Shown in pieces: positions 38,849 through 46,733 of a stretch of DNA of 58,576 nt. Below the pieces are notes generated by a model. The model ran no database searches and was not told where the DNA came from. It worked only from the letters and a program-made list of their open reading frames with translations. Source of the stretch: Klebsiella pneumoniae. GTDB lineage: Bacteria > Pseudomonadota > Gammaproteobacteria > Pseudomonadales > Pseudohongiellaceae. The stretch spans positions 1-58,576 of the forward strand of contig CAMCRC010000005.1 in NCBI GenBank assembly GCA_945877175.1, read 5' to 3'. The first letter of the stretch is position 1. Each line of letters begins with the position of its first letter. A program made the position numbers and the translations under genes.

Positions 38849-40228
38849 TTACTCAGCTGCTACTGAACGCTGCTTTGCTGCTTCACGCTGTGCAACGATT
38901 TCGGCGTAACCGGCATCGTCCAGGTGAGTGATCGCAATCCAGGCGTGAGTCATTTCGTCAGCTGTACGGCTGCCCTCTACAACCCAGAAATCTGGATCGG
39001 GGTTGTTCGGGTTGTTTGCAGTGTTGTCGTACCACTGCTTGATCACGAGCACTGCGCCAACTGGGAGCAACGGAGCAACATCTGCTTCGTACAGGTGGCT
39101 GTGGTGCCAAGTGGCGCTCCAGTTGGAGACCTGGCTCAACTGCTCAGTACGACCAGTCGCCGGGTAGTAAATCTCCAGTGACGCTGCGCGCATACGCAGG
39201 TGGCCGTGTGGCTGGAAGCTGTCGATACGGACCGGGTGATCAAAGGAGTGGAAGCCCTGAGTCATGGCAGTGCCATTCGGAGGAACAATCAGCTCGCCTT
39301 GATTAAGTCTGTACAGTTTCAGATCCTGCTTGTACTTGGCAACATCCTGGTAGTTTTCCGGGTGCAGCCAGATACCGATTTCAACAACGTTGTCTTCGAT
39401 TACTGTGCCAGGAGCAGTTGCTCCTACACCACCGGGGAACAGATGGATGTCCCAGCGAACGCGTGCATTGGCTGGCAGTGTGCGGCATACGCCTTCCGGC
39501 ATGATCTCGCCCCACTTGCCCATCGCGTACTCGGTCAGCTGACCGAAATCTTCGTACTCACCATCAGCATTCGGAACTTCGATGTCAGAGTTTGCGTGGT
39601 GAACAACTGCTTTGGCATTGCCAGCCGGCTTCACTTGAATGGCCTTGATGCAGCGATCTGTGTCCATGCCAGTGTAGACATAGGGACGGTGCCACATGTC
39701 ATTGCCCAGCGCAGGCACGTCGATTGGAGCAGAGTCCAGAATCAGGTTCGGCTCGCCGAATTCAGCAGCGAAAGTCCACTGGTCAGGATCAGGCAGGTCA
39801 GCTACTGGATGGCTGCGATCGCCCCAGTCACCTTCCGGTGCGCCTTGAGCGACCCAGGTAGTGACAGCTGCGATTTCTTCGTCAGACAGACGCCAGTCAC
39901 CTTGCAGATCCTGGATGCCGATGTGATCGTCATAAGCGTAAGGTGGCATTTCCTTGTTGGCGACGCGCATACCGATCAGCGGTGCCCAGGGACGTACCTG
40001 TTCGAAATTGGTCAGCTGCATGGGGCCGACACCGCCTTCGCGGTGGCAGACAACGCAGTTGTCCGTAATGATCTGTGCAACGTGGTCAGCATAAGTCACG
40101 GCGCCCGAGTCGATTGACAAGGATGACTGTGCCTGCGCTTGACCGGTGAATCCCAACACTGCAAGGACTGCAAAGCCAAGTGCGGCTTTCCCTGAGCGTT
40201 GCTTGTTCCAACACTGCTTGATTTTCAT
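38849..40228 (-). CDS. Cytochrome c / copper type II monooxygenase-like exported protein
   Basis: This 459-residue protein starts at ATG 40228, with GAGGAGAGG upstream, and has signal KAALGFAVLAVLGFTGQAQ. The N-terminal domain has the haem motif NCVVCHREGGVGPM and a likely Met ligand in NKEMPPYAY. The C-terminal two thirds resemble the bacterial copper type II monooxygenase family: AVVHHANSDI, VRWDIHLFPGG, FQPHGHLRMRA, SATWHHSHLYEA, YDNTANNPNNPDPDF and TADEMTHAW. Unlike the convergent relative at 36978, it keeps the HGH pair and extra His residues, so a complete copper site is plausible. It lacks the redoxin domain. Substrate and activity are unknown. A terminator separates it from the upstream gene at 40402. 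Confidence 0.85.
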   Translation of the reverse strand: MKIKQCWNKQRSGKAALGFAVLAVLGFTGQAQAQSSLSIDSGAVTYADHVAQIITDNCVVCHREGGVGPMQLTNFEQVRPWAPLIGMRVANKEMPPYAYDDHIGIQDLQGDWRLSDEEIAAVTTWVAQGAPEGDWGDRSHPVADLPDPDQWTFAAEFGEPNLILDSAPIDVPALGNDMWHRPYVYTGMDTDRCIKAIQVKPAGNAKAVVHHANSDIEVPNADGEYEDFGQLTEYAMGKWGEIMPEGVCRTLPANARVRWDIHLFPGGVGATAPGTVIEDNVVEIGIWLHPENYQDVAKYKQDLKLYRLNQGELIVPPNGTAMTQGFHSFDHPVRIDSFQPHGHLRMRAASLEIYYPATGRTEQLSQVSNWSATWHHSHLYEADVAPLLPVGAVLVIKQWYDNTANNPNNPDPDFWVVEGSRTADEMTHAWIAITHLDDAGYAEIVAQREAAKQRSVAAE

Positions 40229-40330
40229 GATCCTCTCCTCGTAAATGGGTGAGCAGTCGCCGCAATCTAGAACTCTTGCAGTCGCTTGTCCACACTTTGA
40301 TCGTACTATCTGCAACTATTTGTGACGCAC

Positions 40331-40362
40331 AAATAAAAGCCTGATTTCTCAGGCTTTTATTT
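40331..40362 (-). terminator. Perfect hairpin terminator after the 40402-41343 gene
   Basis: AAATAAAAGCCTGA (40331-40344) and TCAGGCTTTTATTT (40349-40362) form a 14-bp perfect stem with a 4-base loop. The A/T-rich base makes it usable on both strands. Confidence 0.85.
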
Positions 40363-40401
40363 GTTTTTCTTGCTCTTTATAACGACTGGGAAAATAGTCG
40401 A

Positions 40402-41343
40402 TTACGGTGTCACGGTAACGCGCTGGTACAGGTTTGTCCAGCAGCACTGGTCAGCCTCTGTACTGTCATCCGCAGCCCAGTTGTCAACCAGAGTACGAAT
40501 CATATATTCGCCAGGCTGAGAAAAGGTCGCGATGACGTTTGCGCTGCCGGTGCCACTGGCGATTTGTGTCTCGTCCGGGCCTGCCTGTGTAGCACCACGT
40601 GCTATTTGCAGCTCTGACAATGCGGGCGGTGGTTCAGACGAAGGGTGACGTTCAAAAGTCACCTGGCCTTCACCCTGGTGCTTGTACCATGACACTCGCA
40701 CCGGCACGCCATCCGCGTTGCGTGTGTCGGTCATGTCTCGGACAGAGATATCCTCAACTTGCGCAGACAGAGTCACTGGGGCGCCAGCCTTCACTGTCAG
40801 GGTTTCTTCAGCAACGAGCCCGTCAGGATCCTGTGCTTGCGGGCCGCCTTCGACAAAGGATGCCACGGGCGCAACAGAACCGGCAGGGCGTGGTGTCCTG
40901 TCGAGGGTATATCCAAGACGGCCGCGACGACCTGGCACTTTGAGCTCTTCATGCTGGCCAGTCTTGATGTACCACCAGACTTCGCCATCGCGCATGGACT
41001 CGGGCACTGTCACAGTGAAAACGCCCGTGTGGCGGGTAGTTTCGAAACGTGATGGCTGCAGACCACCAAATTCCGCCGGCTCGATGCGATTGTTCGGGCC
41101 GAGCGGAATCTCGATTGCTTCCGCTGTGTTGCGGTTCAAGTATCCGAAGGAGTAAGTGATGGAACCATCTTCGTTCTCGTAAGCCCCTTCAAAAATCGGA
41201 ATTACCGGAAGGCCGACTGGAGCACGCAGTCCCAGGGGACGCGAGATCGTCGGCAGTTGCTGCGCTTGCACAGGTACGATACTGGCTGCGACGAGGATTG
41301 CCCCCACCACGAGACCAAATACAGTCCTAAGGTTCTTTTTCAT
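40402..41343 (-). CDS. Exported protein of unknown function next to the monooxygenase-like genes
   Basis: This 313-residue protein has a signal peptide (LRTVFGLVVGAILVAASIV, cleavage near VQAQ) and GGGAG before the ATG. The mature part looks all-beta. It has two segments resembling Ig/fibronectin-like modules (SITYSFGYLNRNTAEAIEI to VWWYIKTG, and LTVKAGAPVTLSAQV to PGEYMIRTLVDNWA). It ends with a CC pair in DQCCWTNLYQRVTVTP. The final PGEYMIRTL pattern is typical of extracellular beta-sandwich domains that bind ligands. It lies on the same strand upstream of the cytochrome/monooxygenase gene with its own terminator. No family was recognised. A link with that enzyme is inferred from position. 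Confidence 0.78.
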   Translation of the reverse strand: MKKNLRTVFGLVVGAILVAASIVPVQAQQLPTISRPLGLRAPVGLPVIPIFEGAYENEDGSITYSFGYLNRNTAEAIEIPLGPNNRIEPAEFGGLQPSRFETTRHTGVFTVTVPESMRDGEVWWYIKTGQHEELKVPGRRGRLGYTLDRTPRPAGSVAPVASFVEGGPQAQDPDGLVAEETLTVKAGAPVTLSAQVEDISVRDMTDTRNADGVPVRVSWYKHQGEGQVTFERHPSSEPPPALSELQIARGATQAGPDETQIASGTGSANVIATFSQPGEYMIRTLVDNWAADDSTEADQCCWTNLYQRVTVTP

Positions 41344-41735
41344 TAAAGTTTACTCCCATTACCAGTGACATTATTTTTAAGGCTAAATTCAGGCGCCCAA
41401 TTGAATCAGGACTTCAGCCTTCCCGCAAGGTCCTTCATTTTACTGCCATGGCCTGTCGTCCTGCCTCCGCAGGAGGTGCCGATCGGGCCAAATCTGCCGG
41501 CTCGTCAACCGCGTCCACTCCGTGACGCTGGTGCATGTCTGGCTTTCAAATCAGTCCGAGAATCCCTGTCGCACTGAATACTGCTCCGTCGTCGCCTCTT
41601 CGGGCGGTTCTACGGCATTGCTGTAATGCTGTTTCGCCATTCTGCCAGCAGAACGAGAGGCCGTGAATGTAGCAACTGCGGACTCTGCAATTCAAACTCC
41701 ACACACAAATTTAAACGCTGTTTCCATGACCTGAA
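41344..41735. other. Intergenic stretch without a supported gene
   Basis: These 392 bases lie between the end of fadI and the start of the unknown exported gene, both on the minus strand. No ORF with a ribosome site or family likeness was seen on either strand. It should hold the promoter of the 40402-41343 gene near 41344-41420, an AT-richer part. Confidence 0.5.
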
Positions 41736-43028
41736 TCAATACTTCGCTGTTTTGGTGCCCTCAAGGATCGCAGCGGCCCCCATCCCGCCTGCAGTGCAAA
41801 CGGAAATCAGCCCCCGGGCCCCCGGGTCCGCCTCCAGCAGTTTGCTCAACGTGGCGATCAGGCGAGCGCCGGTAGCTGCGAAAGGGTGACCCACGGCGAG
41901 CGAGCTGCCTCGCACGTTCAGTTTGCTGCGATCGATGCTGCCCAGAGGCGCCGTTCTGCCCAGCACCTCTGCGCAGTAGTCAGGGCTCTCCCACGCCTTG
42001 AGAGTGCAAAGTACCTGTGCTGCAAACGCCTCGTGAATCTCGTAGTAGTCAAAATCCTGAAGCTGAAGACCGGAGGCGTCCAGAAGTTCGCTCACAGCCA
42101 AAGTGGGCGCCATCAAGAGACCTTCGCCAGAAACAAAGTTCACTGCAGAGGTTCGCGCATGCGTCAGCCAGGCCTGCACTTTCAGACCATGTTTCGCTGC
42201 ATATTCTTCACTGGTGAGGAAGACTGCAGACGCCCCGTCCGTCAGGGGTGTGCTGTTTCCTGCAGTCAATGTGCCTGCGGCGCTGCGGTCGAAGGCTGGT
42301 TTCAGGGCTGCGAGCTTGTCCAGGGAGCTGTCTGCGCGCACATTGTTGTCGCGGGCGACCCCTTGATAGGGGACCACCAGTTGATCAAAGAATCCATCAG
42401 CATACGCCGCAGCCGCCTTTTGATGACTTTCCAGTGCCAGCTGATCCTGTTCTGCACGGGAAATTCCCCAGCGCCTGGCCATGAGTTCGCAGTGCTGGCC
42501 CATCGACAGGCGCGTCCGTGGCTCTGCATTGCCAGGAGCCTGCGGGCTTAGTTCACCGAAACTGAATCCTTTGAAGGCGCGCAGCCGTCCCATGAGATCC
42601 CGCGCCTGGCTCAGCTTCACCATGCGTCGGGCGAAACGCTTCTGGAATACCAGCGGAACATCGCTGGTGGTATCCGAGCCAGCCGCAATGGCGCTGTCAA
42701 TCTGCCCGCTGGCAATGCGGCCGGCGAGCAACATGGCGGCTTGCAAAGAGGTGCCGCAGGCCATCTGCAAGGTAGTGCCCGGAGTTCTCGGAGAGAGTGT
42801 TGTGCTGAGAATCGCTTCGCGTGTCAAATTCCAGTCCCGGGAATGGGTGGTGACAGCGCCGGCAATGACGTCGTCAATCTTGCGTCCCGCCAGATTGTGC
42901 TGGTCCACGAGGGCCTGCAGGGTGTCGGCCAGCATGTCCAGATTGCTCAAATCGGAATAGGCGCTGTTGGAGCGGCAGAACGGGATTCTGGTTCCACCTA
43001 TGATGGCAACGCGGCGCAAAGAACTCAT
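41736..43028 (-). CDS. fadI: Acetyl-CoA acyltransferase (thiolase, FadI-like)
   Basis: This thiolase performs the last beta-oxidation step, cleaving 3-ketoacyl-CoA (430 aa). The start is ATG at 43028, with AAGGAG upstream. The nucleophilic Cys is in QMACGTSLQAAML, the catalytic His in VGHPFAATGARLI and the second Cys in SVCTAGGMGAAAILE. The length and NSTPLTDGASAVFL fit FadI better than the shorter FadA. It starts one base after the fadJ stop (TGACATG), so the two are translationally coupled. The order fadJ-fadI is opposite to E. coli fadIJ. Confidence 0.93.
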   Translation of the reverse strand: MSSLRRVAIIGGTRIPFCRSNSAYSDLSNLDMLADTLQALVDQHNLAGRKIDDVIAGAVTTHSRDWNLTREAILSTTLSPRTPGTTLQMACGTSLQAAMLLAGRIASGQIDSAIAAGSDTTSDVPLVFQKRFARRMVKLSQARDLMGRLRAFKGFSFGELSPQAPGNAEPRTRLSMGQHCELMARRWGISRAEQDQLALESHQKAAAAYADGFFDQLVVPYQGVARDNNVRADSSLDKLAALKPAFDRSAAGTLTAGNSTPLTDGASAVFLTSEEYAAKHGLKVQAWLTHARTSAVNFVSGEGLLMAPTLAVSELLDASGLQLQDFDYYEIHEAFAAQVLCTLKAWESPDYCAEVLGRTAPLGSIDRSKLNVRGSSLAVGHPFAATGARLIATLSKLLEADPGARGLISVCTAGGMGAAAILEGTKTAKY

Positions 43029-43029
43029 G

Positions 43030-45009
43030 TCAGACTGCTCCTTCGGAGTTCTGAAGATAATGCAGTGGACCTCCGCGAAAAGGTGCAAAGCCCGTCCCGA
43101 AAATCATGCCGGCATCCAGCAGGTCGGCGTCGGCGACAATCCCATCCCGCAGCGCGGCCTGGCATTCTGCCGTGTACACCTTGATGAGGCGTGCACTGAG
43201 TGCGGCCAGATCCTGTCCGGTGGATTTGTCGTTCTGCTTCTGGGCTTTGTCATTGGACCAGGTGTAGAAACCCTTGCCGGATTTGCGGCCGAGATGCCCG
43301 GCATTCACCAGTGTGCGCAGGGTGTCAGCGGCGCTCTGTGTTGCTGACTTTGCATCGGCCCCGGCATTCAGGGTGCCCGTCACCATCAGGCAGACGTCCA
43401 GTCCCACCGTGTCTGCCAGCTCCACCGGGCCCATGGGCATGCCAAACGCCTCTGCCGCTTCATCAATGGCCTCCAGGGGGATTCCTTCTGCGTGCATGAT
43501 CATGGCTTCCAGCATGTAGGGTGCCAGCACACGATTGACCAGAAACCCAGGACTGCTGCGGACCGGCAAGGGGTAGCGATTGATCTGTCCGCAGAAAGCT
43601 GCACCCCGGCGAAGAGACTCTTCATTGCTCTGCGCGCCGCGCACCACCTCTACCAGCGGCATCTTTGCCACGGGGTTGAAGAAGTGCAGGCCGATCAAGC
43701 GAGAGGGATCCTGCAGCGCAGTGGCAATTGCTTCCAGCGGAATAGACGATGTGTTGGTGGCCAGAATGGCGCCGGGACGCAGGCGCGTTTCGACCTGTGC
43801 AAGCAGCGCCTGTTTGGCATCAAGGCGCTCGACAATCACTTCTATGACCACGTCGGCCTTGCTGACCCCTGCGCCTTCTACATCGGGTTGCAGCCGCGCC
43901 AGTGCAGACTTCACGGCCGCAGGCTCCAGACGCTTCTTGCGAAAGAGTGTTTCTGCGCGCTTGATTGCCGGTTCGATGAATTTCATTTCGCGGTCCTGGA
44001 GCGTCACTTCAAGACCCTGCAGCACGCACCAGGCAGCAATGTCGCCACCCATGACGCCGGCACCGATGACATGCACGCGGCGGGCGCGAAATTCACTCTG
44101 ACGGCCTTCGCGTTTGAGCCGGTCCATCAGACCGAATACACGCCGCAATCCACCTGCCTGCGGAGTGACCATAAGGCGTCCCACTTCTTCAGCTTCCGCC
44201 TGCATCATCGCGGCGCGGTCGCCGCCGAAACGCTCCCAGGTGTCAATCAGGCGATAGGGGGCGGGGTAATGCGCTTCGCGGGCTCGCGCGGCAGTCTGCT
44301 TGCGCATCTGCTTCGCCAGCAGGCGACGCACAGGAGTGAGATTGGTGGCACGGGCCAGCAGGCTTGGTGCGCTGCTCCTGCGGCGACCAAGGATGGCACG
44401 GCGCGCAGCCCAATAGAGTTCTTCATGACGCCCGATCACTTCGTCCACCAGACCCATTGCACGCGCCTGGCGGGCATTGAGCTGGCGCGCAGACAACATG
44501 AGCTCCATGGCTTTCATTCCACCAATGCGGCTGACCGAACGGGCTGAGCCGCCGAAGCCGGGGAAAATGCCCAGCTGCACTTCGGGAAAACCGATTCTGG
44601 TAGCGGGAACGTCGCGAGCGATCCTGTAGCCGCAACTCAGCGCCAATTCGAGACCGCCGCCAAGACAGTACCCTTCAAATGCGGCGACGGTCGGGCAGCG
44701 CAGCGCTTCCAGTCGCGAAAACATCGCGTGTACTTCGCGTATGGAGGCAGTGACCTGTGCTGCGTCACTGAATCCGCTGAACTCACGTATGTCTGCCCCC
44801 AGCACGAAGCCGGTAGTTTTTCCGGACAGGATGGCCAGCCCGGCAGGCAGCTGGCCTTCGGCATAAGCTATGATGGCGTCCAGTTCACGCAACACCGCTG
44901 CGGACAACGCGTTCACGGTCTCGTCCTGACGGTCCAGGAAAAGCCAGAGAATATCGTCGGCATCGCGCTCAAGGCGCCAGTGCATGCAGTGAGGAAACTG
45001 ATCCTTCAT
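43030..45009 (-). CDS. fadJ: 3-hydroxyacyl-CoA dehydrogenase / enoyl-CoA hydratase (FadJ-like)
   Basis: This bifunctional beta-oxidation enzyme has about 659 residues. The N-terminal crotonase half has GFVLGADIREFSGF, YCLGGGLELALSCGYRIA and FPEVQLGIFPGFGGSAR, which include the two catalytic Glu positions. The NAD-binding half has VHVIGAGVMGGDIAAW, NTSSIPLEAIA, HFFNPVAKMPLVEVV and GFLVNRVLAPYMLEA. The start is uncertain: ATG at 45009 (MKDQFPHC) is used, while GTG at 45033 would add eight residues, and neither has a good ribosome site. It forms an operon with fadI. Confidence 0.92.
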   Translation of the reverse strand: MKDQFPHCMHWRLERDADDILWLFLDRQDETVNALSAAVLRELDAIIAYAEGQLPAGLAILSGKTTGFVLGADIREFSGFSDAAQVTASIREVHAMFSRLEALRCPTVAAFEGYCLGGGLELALSCGYRIARDVPATRIGFPEVQLGIFPGFGGSARSVSRIGGMKAMELMLSARQLNARQARAMGLVDEVIGRHEELYWAARRAILGRRRSSAPSLLARATNLTPVRRLLAKQMRKQTAARAREAHYPAPYRLIDTWERFGGDRAAMMQAEAEEVGRLMVTPQAGGLRRVFGLMDRLKREGRQSEFRARRVHVIGAGVMGGDIAAWCVLQGLEVTLQDREMKFIEPAIKRAETLFRKKRLEPAAVKSALARLQPDVEGAGVSKADVVIEVIVERLDAKQALLAQVETRLRPGAILATNTSSIPLEAIATALQDPSRLIGLHFFNPVAKMPLVEVVRGAQSNEESLRRGAAFCGQINRYPLPVRSSPGFLVNRVLAPYMLEAMIMHAEGIPLEAIDEAAEAFGMPMGPVELADTVGLDVCLMVTGTLNAGADAKSATQSAADTLRTLVNAGHLGRKSGKGFYTWSNDKAQKQNDKSTGQDLAALSARLIKVYTAECQAALRDGIVADADLLDAGMIFGTGFAPFRGGPLHYLQNSEGAV

Positions 45010-45258
45010 GTCCTGATTGATCTCATCGCACACGACAGTCCGGGCATTCCGCGCAGGCTCTCGATCAGGGTGGTCTGGATGGATGTGGGCGAGGATTCAA
45101 GCACCTTTCCCAAAGCATGACAATCGCGAAAATGCTGGAAAGTGTTACATCTAGTAACGCGCAAGAAGCAGCTCACGCTGGCGCCGATTTCAGCTGCGCG
45201 CGATTCGATATTGTGAAGGCCAGTGCAGAGGGAATGATGAGCGCGTGGATCCGGGCCG

Positions 45259-45402
45259 ATCAACAATCAGGGCGTTGCGCTGGCACTTTCGCCAGACACG
45301 ATCGAGGGCTATGTGAAAAGCATCTACAGCAAGCTGCAAGTCTCCAATCGATCCGAAGTGACCCTGGAAGCGATCCGGCTGGGCATCATCGAAGCACACT
45401 GA
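45259..45402 (+). pseudogene. Remnant of a LuxR-type helix-turn-helix domain
   Basis: The plus strand reads LSPDTIEGYVKSIYSKLQVS followed by NRSEVTLEAIRLGIIEAH and a TGA at 45400. This is the recognition helix and tail of a LuxR/FixJ-type DNA-binding domain. Upstream in the same frame there are stops at 45214 and 45235-45240 and no receiver domain, so only the last 45 or so residues of a response regulator survive. It sits between fadJ (divergent) and a lipoprotein gene. A frameshifted full gene is unlikely because no other frame shows the missing part. Confidence 0.75.
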
Positions 45403-45470
45403 CAGGGCTGGCAGTGCCGGTTGCGTTTGTTATGATGCTGCCATCCTCTCCTTTTCGGTTGGTCGTCTGC

Positions 45471-45998
45471 ATGCGCACGTTGCCTGTCCTGTTGCTTTGC
45501 CTTGCCCTGAGTGCCTGCGCCCTGCGTCCAAGCGGCGGCCCATGGCCCGCAGACCTCCCACCACAGCGACACTTCCTTGGCCTCTACGCTGCCGATTTAC
45601 CCAATCAGGCTTTCCAGACACAGGAACAATACCTGCAATGGGTCGTGCGCTTCTACGAAGGATCGGAATTCATGGCCCTGGGCTGGAATGCCATTGCGGA
45701 GTCTGTGCTCGTGGATCTGGAGCCTGAAGAACGTGCCTCACTTGCCAGCCAACTGGCGGCACTTGGCGCTGCGATATCCGGGGAATGGGCCAAGGACAAC
45801 CGCGTCCGTCAGATTGACACGGCCATGCTGAGTCTCTGGGGTGGCGTGATGCAGGCCGATTTTGCACCCGACTATCGGATGGCAGCGGTAGCGATGATCC
45901 GGGCTGACGTCAGCAGCCTGCTCGGCAATTCCCTGGCACCCCAGCGCGTGGATGAACAGCGCTATGCACAGGCGCTCGGAGTGTCACTGGAGCCATGA
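45471..45998 (+). CDS. Predicted lipoprotein of unknown function
   Basis: This is a 175-residue protein starting MRTLPVLLLCLALSACALRP. The lipobox LSAC puts the lipidated Cys at about residue 16. The mature part is helical, with HFLGLYAADLPNQAFQTQEQ, QWVVRFYEGSEFMALGWNAI and EPEERASLASQLAALGAAIS. No family was recognised. The frame is open further upstream (to 45117), but that part is not lipoprotein-like and overlaps the LuxR remnant, so ATG at 45471 is chosen despite a weak ribosome site. Its 3' end overlaps the convergent SRPBCC gene by 15 bases. Confidence 0.75.
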   Translation: MRTLPVLLLCLALSACALRPSGGPWPADLPPQRHFLGLYAADLPNQAFQTQEQYLQWVVRFYEGSEFMALGWNAIAESVLVDLEPEERASLASQLAALGAAISGEWAKDNRVRQIDTAMLSLWGGVMQADFAPDYRMAAVAMIRADVSSLLGNSLAPQRVDEQRYAQALGVSLEP

Positions 45999-46472
45999 GC
46001 CCGTTCCGGGCAGGCCTTCCAGCGCAAAACGCCGCAGCATGACGACGGCCTCCCGGTCATTCTGCAGATACGCTGCCTTGAGATAACTGTCCACGTCCAG
46101 CCCTCCCTGCACATTCCCCGAGTCGCGGCAGTAGTAGAAACGCACCAGCATGTGCCCGGCGCCAGGCTCCTCGATTCGCGTCACGCTGCGAGCGAACATC
46201 TGCCCTTCCAGCCCTTCTGAGCGTGTCTGAATCTCGCGCTCGTGATCCAGTGTCACCACATCCCGAAGGCGCGCTGTGCCAAAGCGCAGGTGGCGTATGA
46301 AGCCTGTTGCAGAGAGGTTCTCCAGTTCGGTGCTCAGGGTCGGGTTGAAGTGCCCTGGATATTTGGTTCGAAAGAGCAGGCCTTCCCACAGGTGCGCCCG
46401 GGACATGGTGGGCAGCTGTGGCTCCCGGGGATCGTTGATGTGAATGATGTGTTCAAACTCAAGCAGGGACAT
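45984..46472 (-). CDS. SRPBCC / AtaL-like (DUF1857) protein
   Basis: This is a 162-residue cytosolic protein of the START-like SRPBCC fold. It begins MSLLEFEHIIHINDP at ATG 46472, and the segment LWEGLLFRTKYPGHFNPTLS is typical of AtaL-like/DUF1857 proteins. Later strands include IRHLRFGTARLRDVVTLD and GHMLVRFYYCRD. Members bind small hydrophobic ligands or act as polyketide-cyclase-like proteins, but most are uncharacterised. An upstream in-frame extension to 46586 lacks family likeness. It is convergent with the lipoprotein gene and divergent from the TonB receptor at 46734. Confidence 0.85.
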   Translation of the reverse strand: MSLLEFEHIIHINDPREPQLPTMSRAHLWEGLLFRTKYPGHFNPTLSTELENLSATGFIRHLRFGTARLRDVVTLDHEREIQTRSEGLEGQMFARSVTRIEEPGAGHMLVRFYYCRDSGNVQGGLDVDSYLKAAYLQNDREAVVMLRRFALEGLPGTGSWLQ

Positions 46473-46658
46473 GTCGTTCTCAACCGTCAGTGAATACGGG
46501 CATCGCGCCCTTCTCCCATAGTATGACTGTGGCTCCCGGCAGAGCAACCGTGAGTACCAGTCCGACAGCGAGAGAGAAATGGCCATAGCGCTCCACTTCT
46601 GCTCGCAGCGGCGTTTGTAGCACTTATGTGACGAAACTGTGATTTTTGGTGTTCCAAA

Positions 46659-46673
46659 TGATAATAAATTGCA
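46659..46673. promoter_or_regulatory. Possible degenerate Fur-like site upstream of the TonB receptor
   Basis: TGATAAT-A-AATTGCA matches the 7-1-7 Fur consensus in all seven bases of the left half and about four of the right. It lies in the AT-rich upstream region, about 60 bases before the receptor ATG. It may be chance in AT-rich DNA. Confidence 0.22.
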
Positions 46674-46733
46674 ATAACAGGCCTTTTTTTATAGGGTACC
46701 GTCTTACTTTTTTCTGCAAGGACTGATCAAAGA

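Noticed and set aside
45117-45470. N-terminal extension of the lipoprotein frame
   Set aside because: It removes the lipobox from the N-terminus and covers the LuxR remnant in another frame, so the start at 45471 is better.
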